Made by a program: the position numbers and the translations under genes. Positions 17,185 through 25,579 of a DNA stretch of 64,000 bases are shown here, piece after piece (the stretch's first letter is position 1; every line of letters starts with the position of its first letter). The stretch spans positions 1-64,000 of the forward strand of contig JBDRAL010000102.1 of assembly GCA_039793685.1 (NCBI GenBank). Direction: 5' to 3'. Under the pieces are notes generated by a model. The model worked only from the letters and a program-made list of their open reading frames with translations. It searched no databases and was not told the origin of the DNA. The DNA is from JAAFHI01 sp039793685 (lineage in GTDB: Bacteria; Acidobacteriota; Blastocatellia; Chloracidobacteriales; Chloracidobacteriaceae).

Positions 17185-17502
17185 ATGAGTCTTGAAAAAT
17201 TATTGTCACCAAGCGAAGCCGAGCGAATCGGAGTTTCCTCTATGAATCAAGGGCAGCGGCAGGCTTTATATGAATGGGGACTGCGGATGTTCCAGTTGGG
17301 CCAGCATCCATTTGGAGAAGTCGGACAAATAAAATATGACGGAAAACTTGTCATCCTGAGTGATGGTAGTCGGTGGGAAGTTGATTCTCTTGATACCTCG
17401 GTTGCCGATCTGTGGAGTGAGATGGACAAAGTCGTCGTTATTGACGGACTAATGTACAACCTTGAACAGGCCGAACACATTGCGGTGCAGGAAGAGGTGT
17501 GA
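17185..17502 (+). CDS. Small AT-rich gene, unknown; possible SH3-like beta domain
   Basis: The 105-residue product starts at ATG 17185 after an SD-like CGAGG, with a GTG six bases upstream as an alternative. It is clearly AT-richer than the flanking genes and sits right behind a large palindromic element, which suggests acquisition. The C-terminal half (KLVILSDGSRWEVDSLD, VADLWSEMDKVVVIDG, MYNLEQ) has the pattern of small beta-barrel proteins of the 'DGS.W.v...D...W...d.v.v' kind found in many bacteria. No catalytic residues stand out. Function unknown. Confidence 0.6.
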   Translation: MSLEKLLSPSEAERIGVSSMNQGQRQALYEWGLRMFQLGQHPFGEVGQIKYDGKLVILSDGSRWEVDSLDTSVADLWSEMDKVVVIDGLMYNLEQAEHIAVQEEV

Positions 17503-17609
17503 CTTCAAGTCCCCCCTACTTCAAAAACTATTCCAATCGGAGGCGGTTCGAAGTAGAGTGCCGGACATTCCAGGTCTGAAAAAGAATTCCCCGCGATGGA
17601 GTTTCGCGA

Positions 17610-18428
17610 ATGTCAAAGCGTCCGATTGTCACGCTGCTGACCGATTTCGGGACGAGCGATCATTTTGTCGCCTCGATGAAGGCATCGATCCTCAACATTC
17701 ATCAGGATGTCGAAATCATCGACATCACGCATGACGTCCCCGCGCATGACGTGTTCGCCGGGGCGTTCACGCTTCAAAACGCCATTGAGTTGTTTCCGCG
17801 TTTCACCACGCATGTGGCCGTGGTGGACCCGACGGTCGGCTCGGCACGGCGGCCGATCATCGTGATGACCGACAACTTCAACTTCGTCGGTCCAGACAAT
17901 GGCCTGTTCAGCTACATCTACCAGACGGAAACGGTAAACCGGGTGGTTCACATCACGGCGGATTACTATTTCCGCAATCCGGTCTGCCCGACGTTTCACG
18001 GTCGGGATGTCTTTGCGCCCATCGCCGGTTACATTGCGAAAGGGGTCGATCCGCGCAAGATGGGGGACGCCGTGACGGATTACGTCCGGTTCGAGACGCC
18101 GAAGCCCGACACGTCGAATCCGAAGCTGCTTCGGGGCGCGATTCTTCACGTTGACCGGTTCGGGAACTGTTTCACGAACTTCACGAAGGACCACATTTCA
18201 CTCGCGGCGCTCCGCGGCGGCGGGAAGTTCGTGGCCGTCAACGCGCAGGACCCGACCAAGAACCGCGAAATCGCGAAATTCGTCACGCATTACGCGGAAG
18301 CCCAGCCGAATGAGTTGTTCGTACTGTTTTCGAGTACCGGTCATCTTGAAATCGCGGCCCTCAAGGTCCCGGCGGCTCAGGTTCTCGGCGCCCGGCGCGG
18401 GATGGAAATTCAGTTCCACCTTCCCTGA
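17610..18428 (+). CDS. S-adenosylmethionine hydrolase (SAM hydroxide adenosyltransferase, DUF62 family)
   Basis: This 272-residue member of the fluorinase/DUF62 family has the start LLTDFGTSDHFVASMK (9-24), with the Asp that contacts the SAM ribose, and ITHDVPAHDV. Other parts are HVAVVDPTVGS and GPDNGLFSYI, and the C-terminal barrel contains HVDRFGNCFTNF. Family members convert SAM and water to adenosine and methionine. Length is typical, and the ATG has GGAG 11 bases upstream. It stands as a single gene before the TonB-like gene. The biological role of the family remains poorly known. Confidence 0.9.
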   Translation: MSKRPIVTLLTDFGTSDHFVASMKASILNIHQDVEIIDITHDVPAHDVFAGAFTLQNAIELFPRFTTHVAVVDPTVGSARRPIIVMTDNFNFVGPDNGLFSYIYQTETVNRVVHITADYYFRNPVCPTFHGRDVFAPIAGYIAKGVDPRKMGDAVTDYVRFETPKPDTSNPKLLRGAILHVDRFGNCFTNFTKDHISLAALRGGGKFVAVNAQDPTKNREIAKFVTHYAEAQPNELFVLFSSTGHLEIAALKVPAAQVLGARRGMEIQFHLP

Positions 18429-18535
18429 AAACCTTTCGAACCGGCAACGTTTCGGGACGTTCATCCTTCCGATTGCACATTTTCGCCTTGCACATTCCTC
18501 GTCTTTCCGTGAGGATAGGCTTCAGAGGTACGATT

Positions 18536-19567
18536 ATGTCGGAAGAAAAGCGTTTATCGAAGTCACCCTATATTTTGCATCAGGTGATTTACGCCACCCC
18601 GAACACCCGGGACTTCGAAGGGAAGCCTTCATTCTGGGTGAAGCACGGCGTTGCCTTGGGACTGGCCCTGGCGCTTGCGGTTCACGGTGTTTTCTGGGGC
18701 TATCATGCCTACCGGTATTTCATTGCACCGTTTGAGGTTGACGTTGTCGATCAGGAATATGAAGTGGATTGGGTGACGTTGAACGACCCGCGGTTCAAGC
18801 CGCTGGCAAATCCGGAATCCGGTTTCCAAGCACCTGAAAAAGTGGCCGAACTGGAAGAGGCCAAGCGCAAGGCCGAAGAGGAGCGCAAGCGGCGCGAACG
18901 CGAGGCCGCGAAGCGCAAGGCCGAGGATGAGAAGCGCAAGGCCGAGCAGGCGGCAAAGAAGGACAAGGCCGAAAAAGACGGTCAGACTGCCGACAACAAG
19001 GACAACAAACCGGCTGAAGCCGAGAAATCGAAACCGCCGACCGGCGAACTCAGGTTCGGGCAGGTCAACGTGGCCCCGATCAAGGCCATCGTGACCAAGC
19101 TCTACCAGTTGAACGACTCCGGCAAACTGGACATCGAAAACAAGACGTTCTCGATTACGCTGGTTTTTCGGGTCGAGCCGAGCGGGCGTCTTTCGGGCAT
19201 CCGGATTGCGAAATCTTCCGGTATTCCGGAAATCGATGAAGCCGCGCTGAACATCGCCAACGCGGTCAGTGCGTCCCAGGCGTTGAGTCCGTTGAGCAAT
19301 CTGAGTTCGACGTCACTGACGCTTGATTGCGGCGACAAGTTCACGACGCTTCGGATTGGCGGTTTTGCTTCTTCACCGGAGCAGGCGACCGGGCTTGAAC
19401 TCCTCATCAATGCCGGGCTGACGCTGGCACCGAGGAACCAGCCGGGTGTCGGCGCGATGGTTTCCAATACCCGCGTCAAGGCTGACGGGAAGCGATTGAC
19501 GGCGACCGTCCAGATGACCCGCAGCCAGTTGAACGCTCTGCTGAAGAACAACTTCAAAAAAGGTTGA
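18536..19567 (+). CDS. TonB-like energy transducer protein
   Basis: The 343-residue protein starts at ATG 18536 (SD-like AGAGG). In-frame sequence upstream lacks coding character. A single membrane anchor lies at about 37-58. A Lys/Glu/Arg-rich, probably coiled-coil spacer covers about 97-155. A TonB-C-like domain covers about 205-290 (LVFRVEPSGRLSGIRIAKSS, IDEAALNIANAVSAS). A further 50 residues end in TATVQMTRSQLNALLKNN. The topology (cytoplasmic N-terminus, periplasmic C-terminus) fits TonB/TolA-like proteins that pass proton-motive energy across the periplasm. The spacer is charged rather than Pro-rich. ExbB/ExbD genes are not nearby, so the partner is unknown. Confidence 0.75.
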   Translation: MSEEKRLSKSPYILHQVIYATPNTRDFEGKPSFWVKHGVALGLALALAVHGVFWGYHAYRYFIAPFEVDVVDQEYEVDWVTLNDPRFKPLANPESGFQAPEKVAELEEAKRKAEEERKRREREAAKRKAEDEKRKAEQAAKKDKAEKDGQTADNKDNKPAEAEKSKPPTGELRFGQVNVAPIKAIVTKLYQLNDSGKLDIENKTFSITLVFRVEPSGRLSGIRIAKSSGIPEIDEAALNIANAVSASQALSPLSNLSSTSLTLDCGDKFTTLRIGGFASSPEQATGLELLINAGLTLAPRNQPGVGAMVSNTRVKADGKRLTATVQMTRSQLNALLKNNFKKG

Positions 19568-19583
19568 GCCGAACGGCAAACTG

Positions 19584-19623
19584 AACGGAAACGGGGAGGA
19601 AGCGATTCCTCCCCGTTTCCGTT
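19584..19623. terminator. Bidirectional intrinsic terminator
   Basis: A perfect 18-bp stem (19584-19601 with 19606-19623) closes on the tetraloop GCGA. It lies between the convergent TonB-like and ABC ATPase genes. The A-rich outer left arm and T-rich outer right arm give a U-run-like end in both directions. Confidence 0.85.
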
Positions 19624-19630
19624 TCTGACC

Positions 19631-20569
19631 TCAGGCGACATTCCGGGTTTCGTGATCGCGAATGAAAAAGTCCTCCAGCGCCGCGCGCACCGGATTGACC
19701 GAGACGAGGCGTCCCTTGTGCGTGTGGATGAGTCCGATGACGGTTTCGAGGTCATCTTCACGGTTCAACTCGCAATGTACGCCGGAGCCGGTTCGGCGAA
19801 GGTTGGCAACGAACGGTTTGACGGCCTGCTCGGCCTCCGGGGAGATCTGGGTCGCCACAAGTTCAAGTTTCGAGATTTCCCGGCCCTGAATTTCGTCGAG
19901 GCGACCGTACGCCACGCGGCGACCGTTTTTCAGAATTGCGACCCGATCGCACAAGGCTTCCACATCGGAGAGAATGTGGGTCGAAAAGAAGACTGTTTTC
20001 CCCTGATCCCGTAGGCTGGCCAGAATGTCCCTGACCTCGCGTCGGCCAATCGGGTCGAGACCCGACATCGGCTCGTCCAGAACCACCAATTCCGGGTCCG
20101 TCACCAGTGCCTGAGCAATTCCGATGCGCTGGAGCATGCCTTTAGAATAGCGCCGCAACTGCCGGTTGGCGGCTCCCGTCATCCCGACCAGTTCAAGCGT
20201 TTCGGCAATCCGCCGTTTCCGGGTTGCCGCGTCGAGTCCGCCGAGCTGGCCGAAATAGTCGAGCAGTTCGGTCCCGGTCAGATAGTCGTAGAAGTAGGGC
20301 GTTTCAGGGAGAAAACCGATGCGTCTGCGCATCTCGATGTCGTCCAGTGGGCGACCCAGAATCCGGGCCGTGCCGGCTGTCGGATAGATGATCCGCATCA
20401 GAATTTTCAACGTTGTTGTTTTTCCCGCGCCGTTATGGCCGAGGAAACCGAAAATTTCTCCCTGACTCACGGTCAGGTTGAGGTCTTCGAGGCAGCGGAC
20501 CGGCCGCTTGCGCCAGAACCCGACCAGATAGTCCATCGTCAGATTTTCAATTTCGAGTACCGCGGTCAT
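19631..20569 (-). CDS. ABC-2 type exporter, ATP-binding subunit
   Basis: The 312-residue ATPase has Walker A GHNGAGKT (about 44-51), a YSKGMLQR signature, Walker B LVVLDEPMSGLDP and the switch His in FFSTHIL. The C-terminal extension of about 90 residues (from about 225) is usual for ABC-2 ATPases of the CcmA/GldA/NatA type. The gene is third in a minus-strand run behind a membrane permease and a TPR protein, so the three probably make one export or membrane-modifying system. The substrate is unknown. Confidence 0.9.
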   Translation of the reverse strand: MTAVLEIENLTMDYLVGFWRKRPVRCLEDLNLTVSQGEIFGFLGHNGAGKTTTLKILMRIIYPTAGTARILGRPLDDIEMRRRIGFLPETPYFYDYLTGTELLDYFGQLGGLDAATRKRRIAETLELVGMTGAANRQLRRYSKGMLQRIGIAQALVTDPELVVLDEPMSGLDPIGRREVRDILASLRDQGKTVFFSTHILSDVEALCDRVAILKNGRRVAYGRLDEIQGREISKLELVATQISPEAEQAVKPFVANLRRTGSGVHCELNREDDLETVIGLIHTHKGRLVSVNPVRAALEDFFIRDHETRNVA

Positions 20570-20632
20570 GGTTTCAGAGTTCGTGGGAAGGTAAACGTTT
20601 GTTCCGAAGGTGGTTTGTGGGAAGGACGAGAC

Positions 20633-21634
20633 TTATTTGCACTGTTCGTTGATATCGCGAGAAATCGTGGAGTTCTGGGAAAGTCCGATGCAGTTCCGCT
20701 CCCGATCATATCGATACGGCGTGCCGGTCGGATCAAGCGGAACGCGGTCCGCATCGAAGTGCCTGTCGGGATCGGTCACGAACGGCAGCGGTCGTCCGAG
20801 CGTGTCGATCGCCTTTTTCTGGTTTTCAACGATGAGCGGAAAAATCTGGCTCAGGGAATCGGGACGCCGACCGGTCCGCTTTTCAAATTCCTTGATCTGT
20901 TCCAAAAGAAAGTCGCGCTCGTCCATCGACTGAAGCTGTTCGAGCCGCCAGACGGCGGACAGACGGGCTTTTTCGTCTTCGGCTTCCTTCAACAACTGAG
21001 AGAACAACAGGTACGACGTCTTGCGGTCGCCACCCTTGGTTTTGGCCGCACCCGCCATTAATACGGAATTGTTCCGCTCCGATTCGGTCCCCGCGAGTTT
21101 GGCCGCTTCGTCATAGGCATTCGCGCATTCCTCGTAGCGTTTGGCCCGCCAGTAAAGTGAACCAAGGTCAAACCAGAGCCGGAACCGCAATCGCCGGTCC
21201 TGAGTTTGAGATAATCCCTTTTTAAGGATGTTCACGCCTCCCTCAAAATCATACTCGGACAACAACAGACTGCCGGTGCGATAGGCGGCCGTGTAATCCG
21301 GGTCGATGGTCGTGGTCACATCCAGAAGCGGGTACAACAACGGGATGTCCTTGGCGGTAACCGGCCCGGTAATTTTCCGTTTCCCGTCGATGCTGTTGAG
21401 GGATTTCATTCCGAAATACTGGATCGATCGCATCCAGTACAGGTCGGCAACCACGCCGTCGAACCCGAACGACAGGTTTTTGACCGTCTTCCCCGAGGAA
21501 ATGTACATCGCCTCCTCAAGACTGCGACTCTCTCCAAACGTCGCGTCAAGTCGTGTCTGAAGCGGATACAGACACGCAAAACCGGCGGCAGCCAGAAAAA
21601 GGCAGAGAAACGGGAGACGTTTTTCGAGGTTCAT
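20633..21634 (-). CDS. TPR-like protein with N-terminal membrane anchor, partner of the ABC-2 system
   Basis: The 333-residue protein has one N-terminal hydrophobic anchor (about 8-24). The long helical region behind it includes TPR-like pairs (PDYTAAYRTGSLLLSEYDFE, LWFDLGSLYWRAKRYEECAN, and more to about residue 225). The conserved start region DLYWMRSIQYFG is seen in unnamed proteins that accompany ABC-2 operons. The C-terminal 60 residues (DTLGRPLPFVTDPDRH, PTGTPYRYD) look like the end of a pilin-type or extracellular domain. It lies 8 bp after the permease gene and 63 bp before the ATPase gene. The role in the transporter is inferred from context. Confidence 0.7.
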   Translation of the reverse strand: MNLEKRLPFLCLFLAAAGFACLYPLQTRLDATFGESRSLEEAMYISSGKTVKNLSFGFDGVVADLYWMRSIQYFGMKSLNSIDGKRKITGPVTAKDIPLLYPLLDVTTTIDPDYTAAYRTGSLLLSEYDFEGGVNILKKGLSQTQDRRLRFRLWFDLGSLYWRAKRYEECANAYDEAAKLAGTESERNNSVLMAGAAKTKGGDRKTSYLLFSQLLKEAEDEKARLSAVWRLEQLQSMDERDFLLEQIKEFEKRTGRRPDSLSQIFPLIVENQKKAIDTLGRPLPFVTDPDRHFDADRVPLDPTGTPYRYDRERNCIGLSQNSTISRDINEQCK

Positions 21635-21642
21635 TGGGGCCT

Positions 21643-22437
21643 CTACTTGAAGTTGCGTTTCTGGAAGATGAAAACGGTGAGGGAAAGCAGGATGGTCAGG
21701 TAGACGGCAAAATAGAGAAGCGCGAGACCGATTTGCGCTCCGGTCACCGGTATCCCATGCGACGTACGGGTGATGAAGTTGAAATTGGAAAGATTGGGGA
21801 GCAGGTAGTACAGCACCCGCAAAACCGTCTGGGCAATTTTCAGCGAGGGGTAGGCTTCGACGTTCATCACGTCGGCAAACAGTTTCAAATCGGCGGTAAA
21901 ATTTCCGATGGCGTACCCGATGATGCTGAAGAACGTCGCCAGCGCCGGAGTCGTGAACGATGAAAAGAGGAGCGCCAGCGCCGTGGCAAGCAGCAGTTCC
22001 AGATAGAGAAGGAAGACCGTGGGGACGATCACCAGCAGGCTCTGGTCAAATCGCCCTTGCGAATAGGCAAGGGCAAACAGGATTCCCACCAGCATGACGG
22101 CGCAGTTGACGAACAGCGTCAGTGCCAGGCCCAGAAACTTCCCGAGGACGAATTCGTGTCGGTGAATCGGCTTCGAAAGAATGCTGTAAATCGTGCGCTT
22201 GTCGATCTCCTTGTAGACCAGCCCCGTGCCGATGAAGACGGCAATCAGGTATCCGAAAAGGAGCATGACGCTCAGGCTCAGATCAATGAGTGCCTTGCGT
22301 TCCTGATTGATGGAAAGCTCGCCGATGTAGAGCGACGCACCGATCAGAACGAAAACGAAAACGAGAAGGTTGTAGAGAACCTTGTCTCGAACTGATTCCC
22401 GGAACGTGTTGAGGGCGATGATTTGAATCTGTTTCAT
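21643..22437 (-). CDS. ABC-2 type exporter, permease subunit
   Basis: The 264-residue protein has six membrane segments and the usual ABC-2 permease start (IIALNTFRESVRDKVLYNLL). It also has YKEIDKRTIYSILSKPIHRHEF, typical of the NosY/ABC-2 family, in the cytoplasmic loop between helices 2 and 3. It leads the minus-strand operon with the TPR protein and ATPase. The divergent gap 22438-22678 should hold its promoter. Substrate unknown. Confidence 0.88.
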   Translation of the reverse strand: MKQIQIIALNTFRESVRDKVLYNLLVFVFVLIGASLYIGELSINQERKALIDLSLSVMLLFGYLIAVFIGTGLVYKEIDKRTIYSILSKPIHRHEFVLGKFLGLALTLFVNCAVMLVGILFALAYSQGRFDQSLLVIVPTVFLLYLELLLATALALLFSSFTTPALATFFSIIGYAIGNFTADLKLFADVMNVEAYPSLKIAQTVLRVLYYLLPNLSNFNFITRTSHGIPVTGAQIGLALLYFAVYLTILLSLTVFIFQKRNFK

Positions 22438-22678
22438 CGGGTTTCTTTGACGAGCGGACGGTCATTCCGGGGAATGTCGGACGCTTTTCCCGGTGAATGG
22501 AGTAAGGTGAACGAAAGGTATGCGGCGATTATGAACATCGGGCGCAAAACCGCAAGAACGACATTTTTTTACTGGCTTCGACAGGTCTGAAAAGTAAGTC
22601 AACGTACTTTCGTTGATTTTTTTCCTTCAATCGAAGAGGGTTGTCCGGCCCCGGAATCTGAGTCTTGTTTCTTTTTTC

Positions 22679-24013
22679 ATGCGTGTCCCGCGTTCGGTTC
22701 AAGTCGTCGTCGTCCGCGAGTCGTTTCGTGGTCGTGAAGTTCTGGTTTTGCGTCGCGTGCCTGAACGCGGCGGTTTCTGGCAGCCTGTCACCGGACGGGT
22801 CGAGCCGGGCGAGTCGTACGCCGAAACCGCTCGGCGGGAGGTCTTCGAGGAACTCGCCCTGACCGTCGCGCCGGAAGACATCCACGATCTCGGTTACTGT
22901 CACAGTTACGCGCTCAAGCGCGAATGGCTGGTCAACTATCCGCCGGGGACGACCCACAACGACGAGGCCGCGTTCGCGATTTTCATCGGTCCCGAAACGG
23001 AAATCCGCACCGATCCCGGCGAACACGACGCCCACGAATGGCTTTCACCGGAAGCCGCCCGGAAGCGGTTCGGCTGGCACGGCAACCGGGAAGCCCTGCG
23101 CCGCGCGCTGGAACTCCGGAACGCAATGCCGCGCCGGTTCGAATGGGCGTGCGGGTCGCGAGTGCTTGAACTCGGAAAAACCGCCCGCGTGATGGGCATT
23201 CTCAACGTGACCCCCGATTCCTTTTCGGACGGCGGCCGGTTCGACCGGCTCGACACCGCCATTGCCCACGCCGAACGGATGTTGGCCGAAGGCGCGGACC
23301 TCATCGACATCGGCGGTGAATCCACCCGGCCCGGCTCGGCCGTGGTGACGGCGAAGGATGAAATCGCCCGCGTGATTCCGGTCATCGAACGGCTGCGGAA
23401 ACTGACCGACCGCCCCATTTCCATCGACACCTACAAGGCCGAAGTTGCGCTGGCCGCCATTGAGGCCGGAGCCGACATCGTCAACGACATTTCCGGACTC
23501 CGCTTCGATCCGGAACTGGCAAAGGTCGCCGCCCGCGCCAAGGTCGGTCTGGTGCTGATGCACAGTCGGGGGACGCCCGGCGCCCTCCACGACCTGCCGC
23601 CGGTGGACGACATTTTTCTCGAAGTTGAAGACAGCCTGCGTCACAGCCTCGCGGTCGCGCTCGACGCGGGTGTCGCGCCGGAGCGGATCGTCCTCGACCC
23701 CGGCATCGGTTTCGGAAAAACGCTGGCCGACAACGTCGCGCTGCTGGCCGGTTTCCAGCGCTTCGCCGCGTTGGGATTCCCGTTGCTGATTGGTACTTCC
23801 CGAAAGTCGTTTCTCGGAAAACTCACCGGACGTCAAAACCCTGATGACCGGCTGTTCGCGACGGCGGCTTCGACCACCATCGCCGTCGAGCGCGGCGCCC
23901 ATGTGTTGCGTGTCCACGACGTCGCCGCTGCTCGGGATTGCGTGAAAGTGACCGAAGCGGCTATGAGAAAAGCAACGCCCGGGTATGTTATTTTTTTCGA
24001 ACGAAAACTGTAA
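22679..24013 (+). CDS. folP: Fusion of dihydroneopterin triphosphate pyrophosphatase (NudB-like Nudix) and dihydropteroate synthase
   Basis: The 444-residue protein starts at ATG 22679. Residues of about 1-145 are a Nudix hydrolase with a full Nudix box (G39 to L59, ending REVFEEL). The surroundings FWQPVTGRVEPGE, YPPGTTHNDEAAF and EHDAHEWLSPE match E. coli NudB position by position. Residues of about 165-440 are dihydropteroate synthase: MGILNVTPDSFSDGG (172-186), IDIGGESTRPG, IVNDISG, MHSRG, DPGIGFGKT, GTSRKSFLG and a final RVHDVAA. NudB removes pyrophosphate from dihydroneopterin triphosphate and FolP joins pterin to p-aminobenzoate, so one chain carries two steps of folate synthesis. The Nudix substrate is inferred by likeness to NudB. 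Confidence 0.9.
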   Translation: MRVPRSVQVVVVRESFRGREVLVLRRVPERGGFWQPVTGRVEPGESYAETARREVFEELALTVAPEDIHDLGYCHSYALKREWLVNYPPGTTHNDEAAFAIFIGPETEIRTDPGEHDAHEWLSPEAARKRFGWHGNREALRRALELRNAMPRRFEWACGSRVLELGKTARVMGILNVTPDSFSDGGRFDRLDTAIAHAERMLAEGADLIDIGGESTRPGSAVVTAKDEIARVIPVIERLRKLTDRPISIDTYKAEVALAAIEAGADIVNDISGLRFDPELAKVAARAKVGLVLMHSRGTPGALHDLPPVDDIFLEVEDSLRHSLAVALDAGVAPERIVLDPGIGFGKTLADNVALLAGFQRFAALGFPLLIGTSRKSFLGKLTGRQNPDDRLFATAASTTIAVERGAHVLRVHDVAAARDCVKVTEAAMRKATPGYVIFFERKL

Positions 24014-24066
24014 TTGGAAGTTTAAAAGGCTATTGGATTAAATCTTTGGTTTTGGAGACTAAGCTT

Positions 24067-24906
24067 ATGCTGGAATTGGTACCACCGAACCTTAATTACC
24101 GATATTTTGAGAACTCTGATTTCTTTCCGTTTCGACCTCATTTTGAAGATTACTGCCGGATAAACGCTTGGTGGCTATCTGAATTTTCCTTGCTGGCTTA
24201 TGCTGACCCAGCATTTATTTACACAAAGGTTCGTGAAACGAATACTTTTGAAATTCCTGACGAAGGTTTTTTTAGTAATGGAACTTCACAAGGATTTATT
24301 GCCCAATCCGATGATGCGGTGGTCATTGTTTTCAGAGGGACTGAGTTGGGAAAGCTTTTTTTGAACTTTCAAGAGTTTTGGGCTGATTTTTGCGCAGACA
24401 TCAATGTTGAGCTCATTCCGTGGAGGCAGGGGGGATGGGTACACAAAGGTTTTTCTCAAGCTTTTGACCTAGTCTGGAAACAAATTGAACCGATATTGAG
24501 TCGTATCCTGAAAGCCAATCCCAATCGAACAGTCTGGTTTACCGGTCATAGTCTCGGCGCGGCCCTTGCAACTCTCGCGGCTAGCCGTTTTTCCTCAAAC
24601 TCAATACTTTATTCCTTTGGCTCCCCATGTGTCGGGGATGATAATTTCCGACGCTCTTTTCTTGGAAGAGCATTCCGGATCGTCAATGATGACGACTTGG
24701 TGACCGACTTGCCACCGCATCAAGGTACTCATCCAAATTCAAGTTCGATTTTCGACTTTGTCCACGTTGGCAGACTGATAAGATTCGTAGATGATCCCAG
24801 CCATCCTGAATTCGATTTAGATTTGGGACGACTGATTTTTGCGAATTCCTTATTTGACCATGCGCCAATTCACTATTGTAGAAAGTTAAAGCCCTCATTG
24901 GGGTAG
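24067..24906 (+). CDS. Class 3 lipase-like alpha/beta hydrolase, AT-rich
   Basis: The 279-residue protein has the lipase-3 signature GHSLGAALAT with nucleophile Ser162. The oxyanion region VIVFRGTE (86-93), FGSPCVGDDNF and the acid candidate in NDDDLVTDLPP follow, with His candidates in DFVHVG or DHAPIHY. There is no signal peptide, so a cytoplasmic or non-classically exported product is likely. ATG 24067 is chosen because earlier in-frame codons run back into folP. Base and codon use are much AT-richer than both neighbours, which points to horizontal gain. It ends in its own terminator. Such enzymes cleave lipid esters, and some act as effectors. Confidence 0.82.
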   Translation: MLELVPPNLNYRYFENSDFFPFRPHFEDYCRINAWWLSEFSLLAYADPAFIYTKVRETNTFEIPDEGFFSNGTSQGFIAQSDDAVVIVFRGTELGKLFLNFQEFWADFCADINVELIPWRQGGWVHKGFSQAFDLVWKQIEPILSRILKANPNRTVWFTGHSLGAALATLAASRFSSNSILYSFGSPCVGDDNFRRSFLGRAFRIVNDDDLVTDLPPHQGTHPNSSSIFDFVHVGRLIRFVDDPSHPEFDLDLGRLIFANSLFDHAPIHYCRKLKPSLG

Positions 24907-24916
24907 GGCTGTTTTT
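24890..24916 (+). terminator. Intrinsic terminator of the lipase gene
   Basis: AGCCCT (24890-24895) pairs with AGGGCT (24905-24910) across a nine-base loop and is followed directly by GTTTTT. The stem overlaps the lipase stop codon. Confidence 0.7.
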
Positions 24917-25041
24917 AAACGATCGCGACCAGATCGTATCTTCGGGGGAATATGCGGGATCAGGTGTTCTTTTACATCTGTTGGAGAGGCGGCTTGGTTG
25001 CAGGCAAACGAAAACTGTTCTGGCAGAAGTTCCAAGACTGT

Positions 25042-25572
25042 TTAGTGTAACCAGGTCTTGCCGCCGAGGAACGGAATCCACGCGAACACCGTCAGCCAGT
25101 GAATGATGACCGCCGGGTAAATCGAGCCGGTCTTGCGGTAGGTCAGCGTGCAGACGAATCCGAGCATCCCTGCGCTCAAAAGAAAGACGGGGTTGCCAAA
25201 CGCATCGTACGCCTGTGGTCTGAAAAACCGGCCGTTCAACGGATGCGCGGCGATAAAGATGACAAGGGCAACCGCGGTTTGAATGAAAGTACTTCTCGAA
25301 GATGATTTTTCATCCCGGTGCGGGACGAGCAGCGCGCGGTAGACGAGTTCTTCGAGCAGACAGGGCCGTAAAAGAATGATCGCGCCGAACAGGAACAGCT
25401 TCGTTCCTCCGAAGACCGGCGTGGTGAGATGAAGAAATCCAGTCGCGAAGCCGAGGCTGAGCGTGGCCGCGATGAACGCCGCCGCGACCGCGCCGCACCA
25501 CCGCCATTCGCGAGCCGTCGGAAACGTGGTGAACGCGGTCTTTATCCCGCGAAAGCGTTCGCGAATGGCCAT
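25042..25572 (-). CDS. CPBP-family (Abi/Rce1-like) intramembrane metalloprotease
   Basis: The 176-residue membrane protein has the CPBP motif EELVYR (Glu74, Glu75, Arg79), a second motif with His in FIAAHPLNG and a third with His in VIIHWLTVFAW. Five to six hydrophobic segments are present. Family members are type II CAAX-protease-like enzymes, and some protect against bacteriocins. It lies 7 bp downstream of gpsA on the same strand, so it is probably the second gene of that operon. Substrate unknown. Confidence 0.83.
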   Translation of the reverse strand: MAIRERFRGIKTAFTTFPTAREWRWCGAVAAAFIAATLSLGFATGFLHLTTPVFGGTKLFLFGAIILLRPCLLEELVYRALLVPHRDEKSSSRSTFIQTAVALVIFIAAHPLNGRFFRPQAYDAFGNPVFLLSAGMLGFVCTLTYRKTGSIYPAVIIHWLTVFAWIPFLGGKTWLH

Positions 25573-25579
25573 ACGGTTT

